Source of the DNA: Limnohabitans sp. T6-5
GTDB taxonomy: Bacteria > Pseudomonadota > Gammaproteobacteria > Burkholderiales > Burkholderiaceae_C
Direction of reading: 5' to 3'
Assembly (NCBI RefSeq): GCF_003063315.1
Contig: NZ_NERV01000002.1
Span: 186,001 to 250,000, forward strand
DNA length: 64,000 nt
Below the pieces are notes generated by a model. That model searched no databases and had not been told where the DNA came from. It worked only from the letters and a program-made list of their open reading frames with translations. Shown one piece after another: positions 25,044-33,001 of the stretch. Both the position numbers and the translations under genes were made by a program. The first letter of the stretch is position 1; the number at the start of each line of letters is the position of its first letter.

Positions 25044-25352
25044 ATGCGGTTGGATGATTTGCACTTGTGGTTTCTGGGTAACCCTGCTGCGCCACTTTAT
25101 GTGGGGGCGCTGAAGCTGGTGGCCGCTGGGAAGGGTGTTTCGCTGCATTACGGGAAGGATTGGCTGACCAGCGGTTTTGCGCTCAGCGAGGATTTGCCCC
25201 TGATTGATACCGAGTTTTTGCCGCTGGGGCGTTTGTTTGCAGATGCTCCGCGTGCTGTGGGGGCTGTAAGTGACTCGGGTAATTGGCGTGGTCCTGAGGG
25301 GCCGGAGTTTCGGTGTGGCGTTTGTGGTGGCGTGGCAATCGAGTGCTATTGA
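25044..25352 (+). pseudogene. HipA N-terminal fragment
   Basis: Residues 1-75 (LHLWFLGNPAAPLYVGALKL, YGKDWLTSGFALSEDLPL) match the small N-terminal lobe of HipA-type kinases. The ATP-binding kinase core is absent, replaced after about residue 83 by a repeat-derived tail (PEFRCGVCGGVAIECY) and the MITE-like element. The toxin is therefore inactive and its antitoxin is left without a partner. Confidence 0.8.
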
Positions 25353-25529
25353 TCCGGCCCGATGATGTTTGCATGAACGCTTTTTTGTAGGAGCGGCGCC
25401 CTCGCCGCGATGGAGCTTCGCAGAACACCACCCATCGCCCCGAGGGCGGGGCTCCCACACTGATCGCATATCTGATCGCTATGCCCAAGAGAAGCCTTTC
25501 ACTTCAAACTTCACTGGGCCGGATCAATA
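25347..25529. mobile_element. MITE-like element A (183 bp)
   Basis: Perfect 14-base terminal inverted repeats TATTGATCCGGCCC and GGGCCGGATCAATA (extended by one flanking base on each side). The interior has the inverted arms GGAGCGGCGCCCTCGCCGCG and GCCCCGAGGGCGGGGCTCCCA. It ends the hipA-type remnant and supplies its stop codon. It is about 90 percent alike by eye to element B at 27951. Confidence 0.75.
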
Positions 25530-25545
25530 GGGCTGGCGCTGTAAC

Positions 25546-25676
25546 TGGATCGCCACGTCACTTCGTTCCTCGCGATGAGAGCTTGTTTTTCGTTTTGCCC
25601 CTGAGTTTGTCATTGCGAGCACAGCGCGGCAATCCAGTCTGAATTTCTTCATTGCGAGCGCAGCGCGGCATTTCAG
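25546..25676. repeat. Three CATTGCGAG-type repeats
   Basis: One reverse-oriented copy (25546-25578) and two forward copies (25609-25638 and 25648-25676). They fill the space between MITE-like element A and the dehydratase gene. Confidence 0.7.
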
Positions 25677-25766
25677 CGCCTGCATTAATTGTTTTCGTTT
25701 TTCTCTCTGCGCAATGCAGGGGGTGGGTCTCGTTCGTCTTCATGGGGCATTCACTGCCAAATCCAT

Positions 25767-27713
25767 ATGTTGCTTAACCGTCTTCCTTCTTTTTTGCTGT
25801 CTTGGCCTCGTGTGTTCAAACAAGTTTTGGCTTTGGCGGTCGATGCTTCTTTGTGTTTGCTGTCGCTGCATTTGGCTGCAAGCGTGCGGTTTGAAGCGTG
25901 GGTGCCTTTGTCTGGGCCTTTGCTTTGGGCGGGTGCCGGGGCGGTGGCTTTGGCCTTGCCTCTTTTTGTTCAAGCGGGTTTTTACAGGGCGATTTTTCGC
26001 TATTCAGGCTTGAATGCTTTGATGGCCGTTGTTCGGGCCATGAGTGTTTATGGCTTGGTCTTCATGACGGTGGTGACTGTGGTGGGTGTGCCGGGTATTC
26101 CGCGTTCGGTGGGGGTCACTCAGCCGCTGTTGTTGTTGGTTTTTGTGGGCTTGAGTCGTGCTTTGGTTCGGTATTGGCTGGGCGGTTTGTACCGCGATAT
26201 GTTGGACAAGCAGGGGCCGCAACCTGTTTTGATTTATGGGGCTGGATCAGCAGGACGGCAGCTGGTCGCGGCGTTGAGCAACAGCAATGAGATGCGGGTG
26301 GCAGGGTTTCTTGATGATGATGCCGAGTTGCATGATCGTGTGATCAATGGCGTTCGTGTTTATGGTGTGGATGATTTGCCCGATGTGATCGAGAGGCACC
26401 ATGTCTCGTTGGTGTTGATGGCCATTCCTTCGGCCAGTCGCGCACAGCGCAATGAGATTTTGAATGTGTTGCGCCAACACAAGCTGAAGGTGCGTACGCT
26501 GCCAGGCTTGATGGATATGGCTCATGGCCGTGTGAATGTGTCTGATTTGCGTGAGTTGGACATTGAGGATTTGCTGGGACGCGATCCGGTGAAGCCAGAC
26601 GCGCAGCTGTTGGATAAGAATATTCGAGGCAAGGTTGTGATGGTGACCGGGGCAGGGGGCTCTATTGGCTCAGAGCTGTGTCGGCAGATTGTTTTGTTGC
26701 GTCCAACGGTTTTACTGTTGGTGGAATTGACTGAATTTGCCCTGTACGCCATCGCTCATGAACTGGAGCATTCGAGCGAAACCGATACAGATGCCGATTC
26801 CGAAGTGATTTTGGTGCCGTTGCTGGCAAGTGTGCGCGATGGGGTGCGAATGGGTGAAATTTTGGCCACCTGGAAACCCGACACGGTCTATCACGCAGCG
26901 GCTTACAAACATGTGCCTTTGGTTGAACATAACCCCGCCGAAGGGGTTAAAAACAATGTGCAGGGGACGCTGATTACGGCGTTGCAATGTGCCTTGCATG
27001 GGGTGAGTGATTTTGTCTTGATCAGCACCGACAAGGCGGTGCGCCCGACCAATGTGATGGGCACGAGCAAACGTTTGGCAGAGATGGTGTTGCAGTCTCA
27101 TGCGGCGGTGATGGCCGCTCGCAATGGCAAGACGCGGTTCAGCATGGTCAGGTTTGGCAATGTGCTGGGGTCATCCGGTTCTGTGGTTCCGTTGTTTCGC
27201 AAGCAGATTGAGCGAGGCGGTCCGATCACGTTGACAGATGCACGCATTACCCGCTATTTCATGACGATTCCAGAGGCAGCGCAGTTGGTGATTCAGGCCG
27301 GCGCGATGGCCTCGGGGGGGGATGTGTTTGTGTTGGATATGGGCGAGCCCGTGAAGGTTTTGGATTTGGCCAAGCGAATGGTTGAACTGTCAGGTTTGGC
27401 GGTGAAGGATGAGGCCAATCCGAATGGTGATATTGAGATCAAGGTCACGGGTCTGCGCCCCGGAGAAAAGCTTTATGAAGAGTTGTTGATTGGCGATAAC
27501 CCTTTGCCAACAGTGCACCGTCGAATCATGAAGGCGCATGAAGACTTTTTACCTTGGGATGTATTGCAGGATAAGTTGACTGCTTTGAACTCGGCGCTGG
27601 ATGTGAACGATGTGCGTTTGATTCGACGCTTGCTTAAAGATTTGGTTCCAGGCTATCAGCCCGACGGAAGCTGGGTCGATTGGGTCTGGATGGAGTCAGA
27701 AAAAGTGGCATGA
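25767..27713 (+). CDS. PglF/WbpM-like UDP-GlcNAc 4,6-dehydratase
   Basis: 648 residues, from the ATG that opens an N-terminal membrane region (four hydrophobic helices, residues about 12-125). A first Rossmann domain (VLIYGAGSAGRQL) is followed by the SDR-type catalytic domain, with VTGAGGSIGSEL near residue 293. The catalytic triad has Met in place of Tyr, TNVMGTSK (Met431, Lys435), a hallmark of the large WbpM/FlaA1/PglF dehydratases. It makes UDP-4-keto-6-deoxy-GlcNAc, the substrate for the DegT-type enzymes at 17080 and 21534. Confidence 0.92.
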   Translation: MLLNRLPSFLLSWPRVFKQVLALAVDASLCLLSLHLAASVRFEAWVPLSGPLLWAGAGAVALALPLFVQAGFYRAIFRYSGLNALMAVVRAMSVYGLVFMTVVTVVGVPGIPRSVGVTQPLLLLVFVGLSRALVRYWLGGLYRDMLDKQGPQPVLIYGAGSAGRQLVAALSNSNEMRVAGFLDDDAELHDRVINGVRVYGVDDLPDVIERHHVSLVLMAIPSASRAQRNEILNVLRQHKLKVRTLPGLMDMAHGRVNVSDLRELDIEDLLGRDPVKPDAQLLDKNIRGKVVMVTGAGGSIGSELCRQIVLLRPTVLLLVELTEFALYAIAHELEHSSETDTDADSEVILVPLLASVRDGVRMGEILATWKPDTVYHAAAYKHVPLVEHNPAEGVKNNVQGTLITALQCALHGVSDFVLISTDKAVRPTNVMGTSKRLAEMVLQSHAAVMAARNGKTRFSMVRFGNVLGSSGSVVPLFRKQIERGGPITLTDARITRYFMTIPEAAQLVIQAGAMASGGDVFVLDMGEPVKVLDLAKRMVELSGLAVKDEANPNGDIEIKVTGLRPGEKLYEELLIGDNPLPTVHRRIMKAHEDFLPWDVLQDKLTALNSALDVNDVRLIRRLLKDLVPGYQPDGSWVDWVWMESEKVA

Positions 27714-27734
27714 CGAATTCAAGCGCACACAACA

Positions 27735-27758
27735 ACAAAGGAGCTTCGGCTCCTTTGT
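27735..27758 (+). terminator. Hairpin terminator after the dehydratase gene
   Basis: ACAAAGGAGC and GCTCCTTTGT pair perfectly around a TTCG tetraloop 20 bases after the stop codon. The following sequence has only a short T stretch (CGTTTCTGG), so it may terminate weakly or stabilise the 3' end. Confidence 0.65.
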
Positions 27759-27950
27759 CGTTTCTGGCGTGTAATCGCATGCACTGGGGGTTTATTGAAT
27801 ATCGTCAGACGCGGTGAGTCCCGACCCGCAAAATCCCACATCACGTTCCGCCCGGTAAGTCTGCGGCTTCAGCCCCGACAATTTCCCGCTCACCTTCAGC
27901 GCTCAGGCTTGACGCTGTTGGGTCTCTTCAGCCCAGTTTCTGTGCTTGCC

Positions 27951-28135
27951 TATTGATCCGGCCCCATGTTGGTTGCATGAACGCTTTTTTTGTGGGAGCG
28001 GCGCCCTCGCCGCGATGGAGCCTCGCAGACCAACACCCTTCGCCCCGGGGGGGGGGGCTCCCACACTGATCGCATAGCTGATCGCTCTGCACAAGACAAG
28101 CCTTTCACTTCAAACTTCACCGGGCCAGATCAATA
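27951..28135. mobile_element. MITE-like element B (185 bp)
   Basis: Ends TATTGATCCGGCCC and GGGCCAGATCAATA (one mismatch), with the same interior as element A, including GTGGGAGCGGCGCCCTCGCC and a run of ten G within the opposite arm. It lies in the gap between the dehydratase and the second wza-like gene. A degenerate REP hairpin precedes it near 27854-27881. Confidence 0.75.
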
Positions 28136-28450
28136 TGCACTGGATTGCCACTCTTCGCTCGCAATGACGGGGCAGTACTTGGGACAAATGACTGAAGTGG
28201 CTATTAATTCGTTTCAGTGATCACACATGTATCAAATATTCAATTTTTTTAAATATTCAATTATGAAATAAAAATATAATAAATTTATCCAAATCGATAT
28301 TTTATTTCGTGTTCAAGAAGTCATTTTTAACCATAAGGTAGATGCGGTATCTGTCTTATTTTTTTAAATTAGAAACTGTATTTCTTGAAAAAAATTTCCA
28401 AATTAATTTTGGAAATCAATGATTTTTTGTGTTGGAAATTTATAGGGCAC
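28136..28450. promoter_or_regulatory. AT-rich upstream region of the second wza-like gene
   Basis: Starts with a reverse-oriented CATTGCGAG-type repeat (28139-28168), then about 240 bases of strongly AT-rich DNA with runs of A and T but no gene. This resembles the AT-rich block 5255-5560 ahead of the first wza-like gene in composition, though not in sequence by eye. Confidence 0.5.
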
Positions 28451-28513
28451 TTACTGGTTACTGGTTACTGGTTACTGGTTACTGGTTACTGGTTACTGGT
28501 TACTGGTTACTGA
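28451..28513 (+). repeat. Heptanucleotide tandem repeat, nine units
   Basis: TTACTGG repeated eight times and a ninth unit TTACTGA. A TTGAAA (28522-28527), possibly a -35 element, begins eight bases after the array, and the conserved leader element begins 79 bases after it. No such repeat is found upstream of the first copy. Confidence 0.9.
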
Positions 28514-28592
28514 GTACTCTATTGAAAAGTTTATAGCAGTTTATGCATAAACAAAATGTCAATCATTTGAACGTGCACGCCCCAAAACGGTA

Positions 28593-28615
28593 TTGGCACT
28601 GCGGTAGCCTGCCTG
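28593..28615 (+). promoter_or_regulatory. Conserved leader element, ops-like or sigma-54-like (copy 2)
   Basis: Identical 23-base block to 5636-5658, with the start codon 48 bases after its end. TTTATGC lies 52 bases upstream of it in this copy and 54 in the other, so a promoter there would put the element inside the untranslated leader, as expected of an ops site. See the entry at 5636 for both readings. Confidence 0.6.
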
Positions 28616-28663
28616 TGCCACGTTCGGGATACCCGCAAACTCCATCTCTTGTTTCTCGACCCC

Positions 28664-31069
28664 ATGAAAATTCCATACCCCTTTCAAACACTTATCCAGC
28701 TCAGCTTGGGGGTGTTGTGGGTTGCAGGCACAGCGCCACTGGCGATGGCACAGCGCCCCATGGCGACAGATGTCAGCAATATTTCATCCGTCACACTTGC
28801 AGCCGTCACACCTGCTGCTGCCACACCTGCTGCTGCCACACCTGCGGCCCCCACACTCTCTGCCATGGGCGGCATGTTGGGCATGGATGGTGCAACGGCC
28901 AGAGGCACCGGTTTGCCTGGTTTGCAAAACCCCAACGCTGCAGACTTAGCGCGCACACCGGGTGCCGGTTTTACTGAAATCGGCCAAGGCACCGGCCCTG
29001 CCGCAACCACCACCCCTAAAGCCGAATTGCCCCCCCTGGCGGCCAACTTATTTCAACGCTTCATTGCCAGTGCCACAGGGCGCGACTTGCCCTTGTATGG
29101 CTACAACCTCTTCAGCGGCAACAGCTTCAACTCCCTGGCCAACGTGCCCGTGCCTGCCAATTACGTGGTCGGCCCCGGTGACGACATCGACCTCAAACTC
29201 TGGGGCTCGGTCGATGCCGCCATGCGCTTGACGGTCGATCGCAACGGCCAAATCACCATCCCCAAAGTTGGCCCCGTCACCGTGGCCGGCATCCGCGCTG
29301 ACCAACTCGAAAAACAACTCAGAGCCCAAGTGGGCCGCGTGTTCAATAACTTTGAACTCAACGCCACCTTGGGGCGCCTGCGCAGCATCCAGGTCTATGT
29401 GGTCGGCCAGGCGCGCAAACCCGGTGCCTACACCGTCTCTGGCTTGTCCACGCTCATCAGTACCTTGTTTGAAAGCGGTGGCCCCGCCGCCACGGGCAGC
29501 ATGCGCCAAATCCAGCTGGTGCGTGATGGCAAAACCATCACCTCACTTGACCTGTACGCCTTCATCCACAGCGGCACCACCGCAGCTGATGCACAGCTTT
29601 TGCCCGGTGACGTGATCGTCATCCCCCCCGCAGGCCCGCGCGTCGCCATGTTGGGCGCCTTGGACACCCCGGCTGTTTATGAACTCAAAGCGCCTCAAGA
29701 GCCTTTGCAGTCCGTGCTGGGCTACAGCGGCGGGCTCAATGTGTTGACCACTCCGCACAAAGCCCTGGTCGAGCGCATCGACACCGCCAACAGTGAGGCC
29801 CCCCGCAGCGTGCAAGAACGCAGCCTGGACGCCACTGGCCTGCAAACCACGGTGCGCGACGGCGACATGGTGACCCTGCTGCCCATCGCCTCACAGTTCT
29901 CCAACGCCGTCACCTTGCGCGGCAATGTGGCCGCACCCTTGCGCTACAGCTTCAAGCCCGGCATGCGCGTGGCCGATTTGATTCCAGAACCTGCCGCCCT
30001 GATTCAAGGCGATTACTACAGTCGCAAAAACAGCATGGTGCAGTTTGAGTCTGGCAAAGCCATCAGCGTGGACCGCATGGCGGGCGATGTCAAAAATCTG
30101 CTGACCGAAATCAATTGGGACTACGCCGCCATCGAGCGGCTGGACGCCAAAGAAGTCAAAACCGTGCTCATTCCCTTTAACCTGGGCAAAGCCATCAAAG
30201 ACAAAGACACCGCCAACAACCTGCTGCTTCAGCCTGGCGACGTGGTCACCATATTTGGCGTGAACGACTTGCCCGTGCCCATTGAAAAGCGCAACCAGTT
30301 TGTGCGCCTGGCCGGTGAAGTCATGGTGCCCGGTGTTTACCAAATTACCCCCGGTGAAACCTTGCCAGATGTGGTCACGCGGGCAGGGGGGCTTAGCCGC
30401 AATTCATTCCTTTACGCCACGGTGCTCACCCGCGAGAGCACCCGCTTGCAACAACAAGCCAACCTCGACAAAGCCACCCGCAAGCTCGAAGGCGACATCA
30501 GCAGCCAATCGGCCAGCTTGGCCCAAAACGCCAGCGACGCAGAAAAAAACAGCATGCAAGCCCAAGTTCTTGCCCAAAGATCCCTGCTGGAGCGCGTGCG
30601 CAACCTCAAAGCCAGCGGTCGCATCAGCCTGGAGATGGAGCCCACAGACCCGGTCATGCCCGCGCTTGCATTGGAAGACGGCGACAGCATCGTCATTCCG
30701 CACAAACCCAGCTTTGTGGGCGTGTTTGGTGCGGTGTTGTCAGAGACCAGCTTCATCCACAAAGTCAGCTACACCGTGGGCGATTACCTCGAAAAAGCAG
30801 GCCCCACACGCGAGGCTGACCTTGAAGGGGTCTTGCTCATCCGCGCCGATGGCAGCGTGCTGGCCAACAAAGCCCAGCGCAGCTGGTTGGGTTTTGGCCA
30901 CAGCACGTTTTTGCGCACCCCCATGTACCCCGGCGACTCGCTCTTTGTGCCCGAACTGGTGGACCGCCGCACGGCCTACACCCAGTTCATTCAGGGCGCC
31001 AAAGATTGGACGCAAATGTTTTACCAATTCGGTTTGGGGGCTGCAGGCTTGAAGATATTGCGCAATTGA
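28664..31069 (+). CDS. Wza-like polysaccharide export protein, SLBB family (copy 2)
   Basis: 801 residues from the ATG after CGACCCC, which gives a signal peptide ending APLAMAQ. After a low-complexity insert absent from copy 1 (AAATPAAATPAAPTLS, residues about 45-70), the rest runs parallel to copy 1 with only scattered changes: PANYVVGPGDDIDLKLWGSVD, VYVVGQARKPGAYTV, LAGEVMVPGVYQI. Most codon changes are synonymous by eye. It probably forms the outer-membrane channel for a second polysaccharide, or an alternative channel for the same one. Confidence 0.9.
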   Translation: MKIPYPFQTLIQLSLGVLWVAGTAPLAMAQRPMATDVSNISSVTLAAVTPAAATPAAATPAAPTLSAMGGMLGMDGATARGTGLPGLQNPNAADLARTPGAGFTEIGQGTGPAATTTPKAELPPLAANLFQRFIASATGRDLPLYGYNLFSGNSFNSLANVPVPANYVVGPGDDIDLKLWGSVDAAMRLTVDRNGQITIPKVGPVTVAGIRADQLEKQLRAQVGRVFNNFELNATLGRLRSIQVYVVGQARKPGAYTVSGLSTLISTLFESGGPAATGSMRQIQLVRDGKTITSLDLYAFIHSGTTAADAQLLPGDVIVIPPAGPRVAMLGALDTPAVYELKAPQEPLQSVLGYSGGLNVLTTPHKALVERIDTANSEAPRSVQERSLDATGLQTTVRDGDMVTLLPIASQFSNAVTLRGNVAAPLRYSFKPGMRVADLIPEPAALIQGDYYSRKNSMVQFESGKAISVDRMAGDVKNLLTEINWDYAAIERLDAKEVKTVLIPFNLGKAIKDKDTANNLLLQPGDVVTIFGVNDLPVPIEKRNQFVRLAGEVMVPGVYQITPGETLPDVVTRAGGLSRNSFLYATVLTRESTRLQQQANLDKATRKLEGDISSQSASLAQNASDAEKNSMQAQVLAQRSLLERVRNLKASGRISLEMEPTDPVMPALALEDGDSIVIPHKPSFVGVFGAVLSETSFIHKVSYTVGDYLEKAGPTREADLEGVLLIRADGSVLANKAQRSWLGFGHSTFLRTPMYPGDSLFVPELVDRRTAYTQFIQGAKDWTQMFYQFGLGAAGLKILRN

Positions 31070-31077
31070 CGCAATCT

Positions 31078-31376
31078 TGTAGGTTGGTACTCGAAGAGTC
31101 CGACATGCATCGCCAGCACACCCAGCGCCCTTGTTGAACCATGTCGGGGTCTTCGACCACCGACCTACAAAATACATGTGTCGCTTCGCGAAATGAACAA
31201 CGTCAGGGTCTTCGACCGCCGACCTACAAAACACTGGGGTCGCTTCGCGAAATGAACAACGTCGGGGTCTTCGACCGCCGACCTACAAAACACCAGTACC
31301 TCGTAGGTCGGCACTCGAAGAGTCCGACACAAAACACCACCATCGCCTCGTAGGTCGGTGGCTTTGGCCCCGACAT
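31078..31376. repeat. Cluster of six REP hairpins between wza- and wzz-like genes (copy 2)
   Basis: Forward unit near 31078 (ACTC type), three reverse units near 31141, 31202 and 31261 (GGTC type), then forward units near 31303 (ACTC type) and 31350 (GGCT type). The motif GTCGCTTCGCGAAATGAACAA is repeated between the reverse units. The arrangement parallels 8042-8243 with extra units, so the array has expanded in this copy or shrunk in the other. Confidence 0.85.
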
Positions 31377-31386
31377 CTGACCGCAC

Positions 31387-32568
31387 ATGACAGACACCGC
31401 ATACAACCCCGCAGACACAGATGACGACGAAATCAACCTGCTTGACTTGCTGCAAACCGTCGTCGACAACCTGCGACTGCTGGTGCTCGGCCCCTTGGTG
31501 GCGGGCGTGCTGGCCTTGGGCATCACCTTTGTGGTCAAGCCTACCTTCACGGCCGAAACCAGCTTTTTGCCTCCTCAGCAACAACAAGGCATGGCCGCCA
31601 GCATGCTGGCAGGCTTGGGCGGCTTGGCCGGTAGTGTGTCGGGTCTGAAAAACCCCGCAGACCAATATGTCGCTTTCCTCAAAAGTAACAGCATCAAAGA
31701 CGCCCTGATCGACCGCTTCAAGCTTCTTGAACGCTACGACGTCAAGTTGCGTACCACTGCCCGCAAAGCACTCGACGCCAACGTCAAAATCGCCAACGGC
31801 AAAGACGGCTTGATCACCGTCAACGTGGACGACATCGACCCCCAAATTGCTGCCGACATGGCCAACGCCCATGTACAAGAGCTGACCCAACTCATGGGTC
31901 GCCTGGCTGTGACCGAAGCCCAGCAGCGCCGCCACTTCTTTGAAAAGCAACTGCAACAAACCAAAGACAAACTCACCCAGGCAGAAATCCAGCTCAAAGA
32001 AACCGGCATCTCCGGTGACGTGCTCAAATCCAATCCCGCCAGCGCTTTGACCGCTGTGGCCGCATTGCAAGCACAAGTGACGGTGCAAGAAGTCAAAATC
32101 GGCGCCATGCGCGGCTATTTGGCCGACACCGCCCCTGATTTCAAGCAAGCCCTGAACGAGCTGGCCAACCTTCGGGCGCAACTGGCTAAACAATCGAAAG
32201 ACACAACAAGCAGCACAGGCAAAGGGCAGGGCATTGCACAAGGCGACTACGTCACCAAATACCGCGAATTCAAATACCAGGAAACGCTTTTTGAACTCTT
32301 TGCTAAACAATTCGAAATTGCCAAACTTGACGAAGCCCGCGAGGGGGCCGTGATCCAGGTGCTTGACGCTGCCCAGCCCCCTGAACGCAAATCCAAACCC
32401 AAAAAAGTCCAGATCGCGATTTACGCCAGCCTGGCCACCGGATTTGTCCTGTTGCTGTTTGTGTTCATTCGCCAAGCCCTGCGCAACGCCAGCAAAGACA
32501 ACGAATCGGCCCAAAAACTCAGCGCCCTCAAAGCTTCTTGGCACAAAGCCATCGGCAAAACCCGCTGA
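31387..32568 (+). CDS. Wzz-like polysaccharide chain-length determinant (copy 2)
   Basis: 393 residues, collinear with copy 1 apart from a three-residue deletion near position 75. It has the same two membrane helices (about 32-50 and 345-368) and the central coiled coil (FEKQLQQTKDKLTQAE). No kinase domain. It forms the periplasmic length-control partner of the Wza-like protein encoded before it. Confidence 0.88.
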   Translation: MTDTAYNPADTDDDEINLLDLLQTVVDNLRLLVLGPLVAGVLALGITFVVKPTFTAETSFLPPQQQQGMAASMLAGLGGLAGSVSGLKNPADQYVAFLKSNSIKDALIDRFKLLERYDVKLRTTARKALDANVKIANGKDGLITVNVDDIDPQIAADMANAHVQELTQLMGRLAVTEAQQRRHFFEKQLQQTKDKLTQAEIQLKETGISGDVLKSNPASALTAVAALQAQVTVQEVKIGAMRGYLADTAPDFKQALNELANLRAQLAKQSKDTTSSTGKGQGIAQGDYVTKYREFKYQETLFELFAKQFEIAKLDEAREGAVIQVLDAAQPPERKSKPKKVQIAIYASLATGFVLLLFVFIRQALRNASKDNESAQKLSALKASWHKAIGKTR

Positions 32569-32576
32569 CACTGCCC

Positions 32577-32966
32577 CGTAGTTCGGTGGCTTCAGCCCCG
32601 ACAAACGGACAAAAAACAACACCCCGTAGGTCGGCGGCTTCAGCCCCGACAAACGTACAAAAACCAACGCCCCCGTAGGTCGGTACTCGAAGAGTCCGAC
32701 GTTTGCGGGCTCTGACAAAGGCTCCATGTCGGGGTCTTCGACCACCGACCTACAAAACCATTTCCCCGTAGGTCGGTACTCGAAGAGTCCGACGTTTGCA
32801 GGCTCTGACAAAGGCTCCATGTCGGGGTCTTCGACCACCGACCTACAAAACCATTTCCCCGTAGGTCGGTACTCGAAGAGTCCGACGTTTACAGGCTTTG
32901 GCAGAGTCCGATGCTTGCAAGCTCTGGCGCAGGCCCCATGTCGGGGTCTTCGACCGCCGACCTACA
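32577..32966. repeat. REP cluster before the WecA-like gene
   Basis: Two GGCT-type forward units (32577 and 32624), then three units about 93 bases apart (GTAG feet at 32675, 32768 and 32861), each an ACTC-type forward hairpin, a spacer with GCAGGCTCTGACAAAGGCTC, and a GGTC-type reverse hairpin. A long reading frame through it is repeat-derived. Confidence 0.88.
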
Positions 32967-33001
32967 AAGCTCCCCCATCACTCCCGACGCATTCTGGGGG
33001 C

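Noticed and set aside
31165..32838. 557-residue frame on the minus strand over wzz-like copy 2
   Set aside because: Antisense of a clear Wzz-like gene, with ends made of REP repeats.
32726..33001. 92-residue N-terminal extension of the WecA-like protein
   Set aside because: It is translated REP array; the family N terminus begins at 33002 or 33017.
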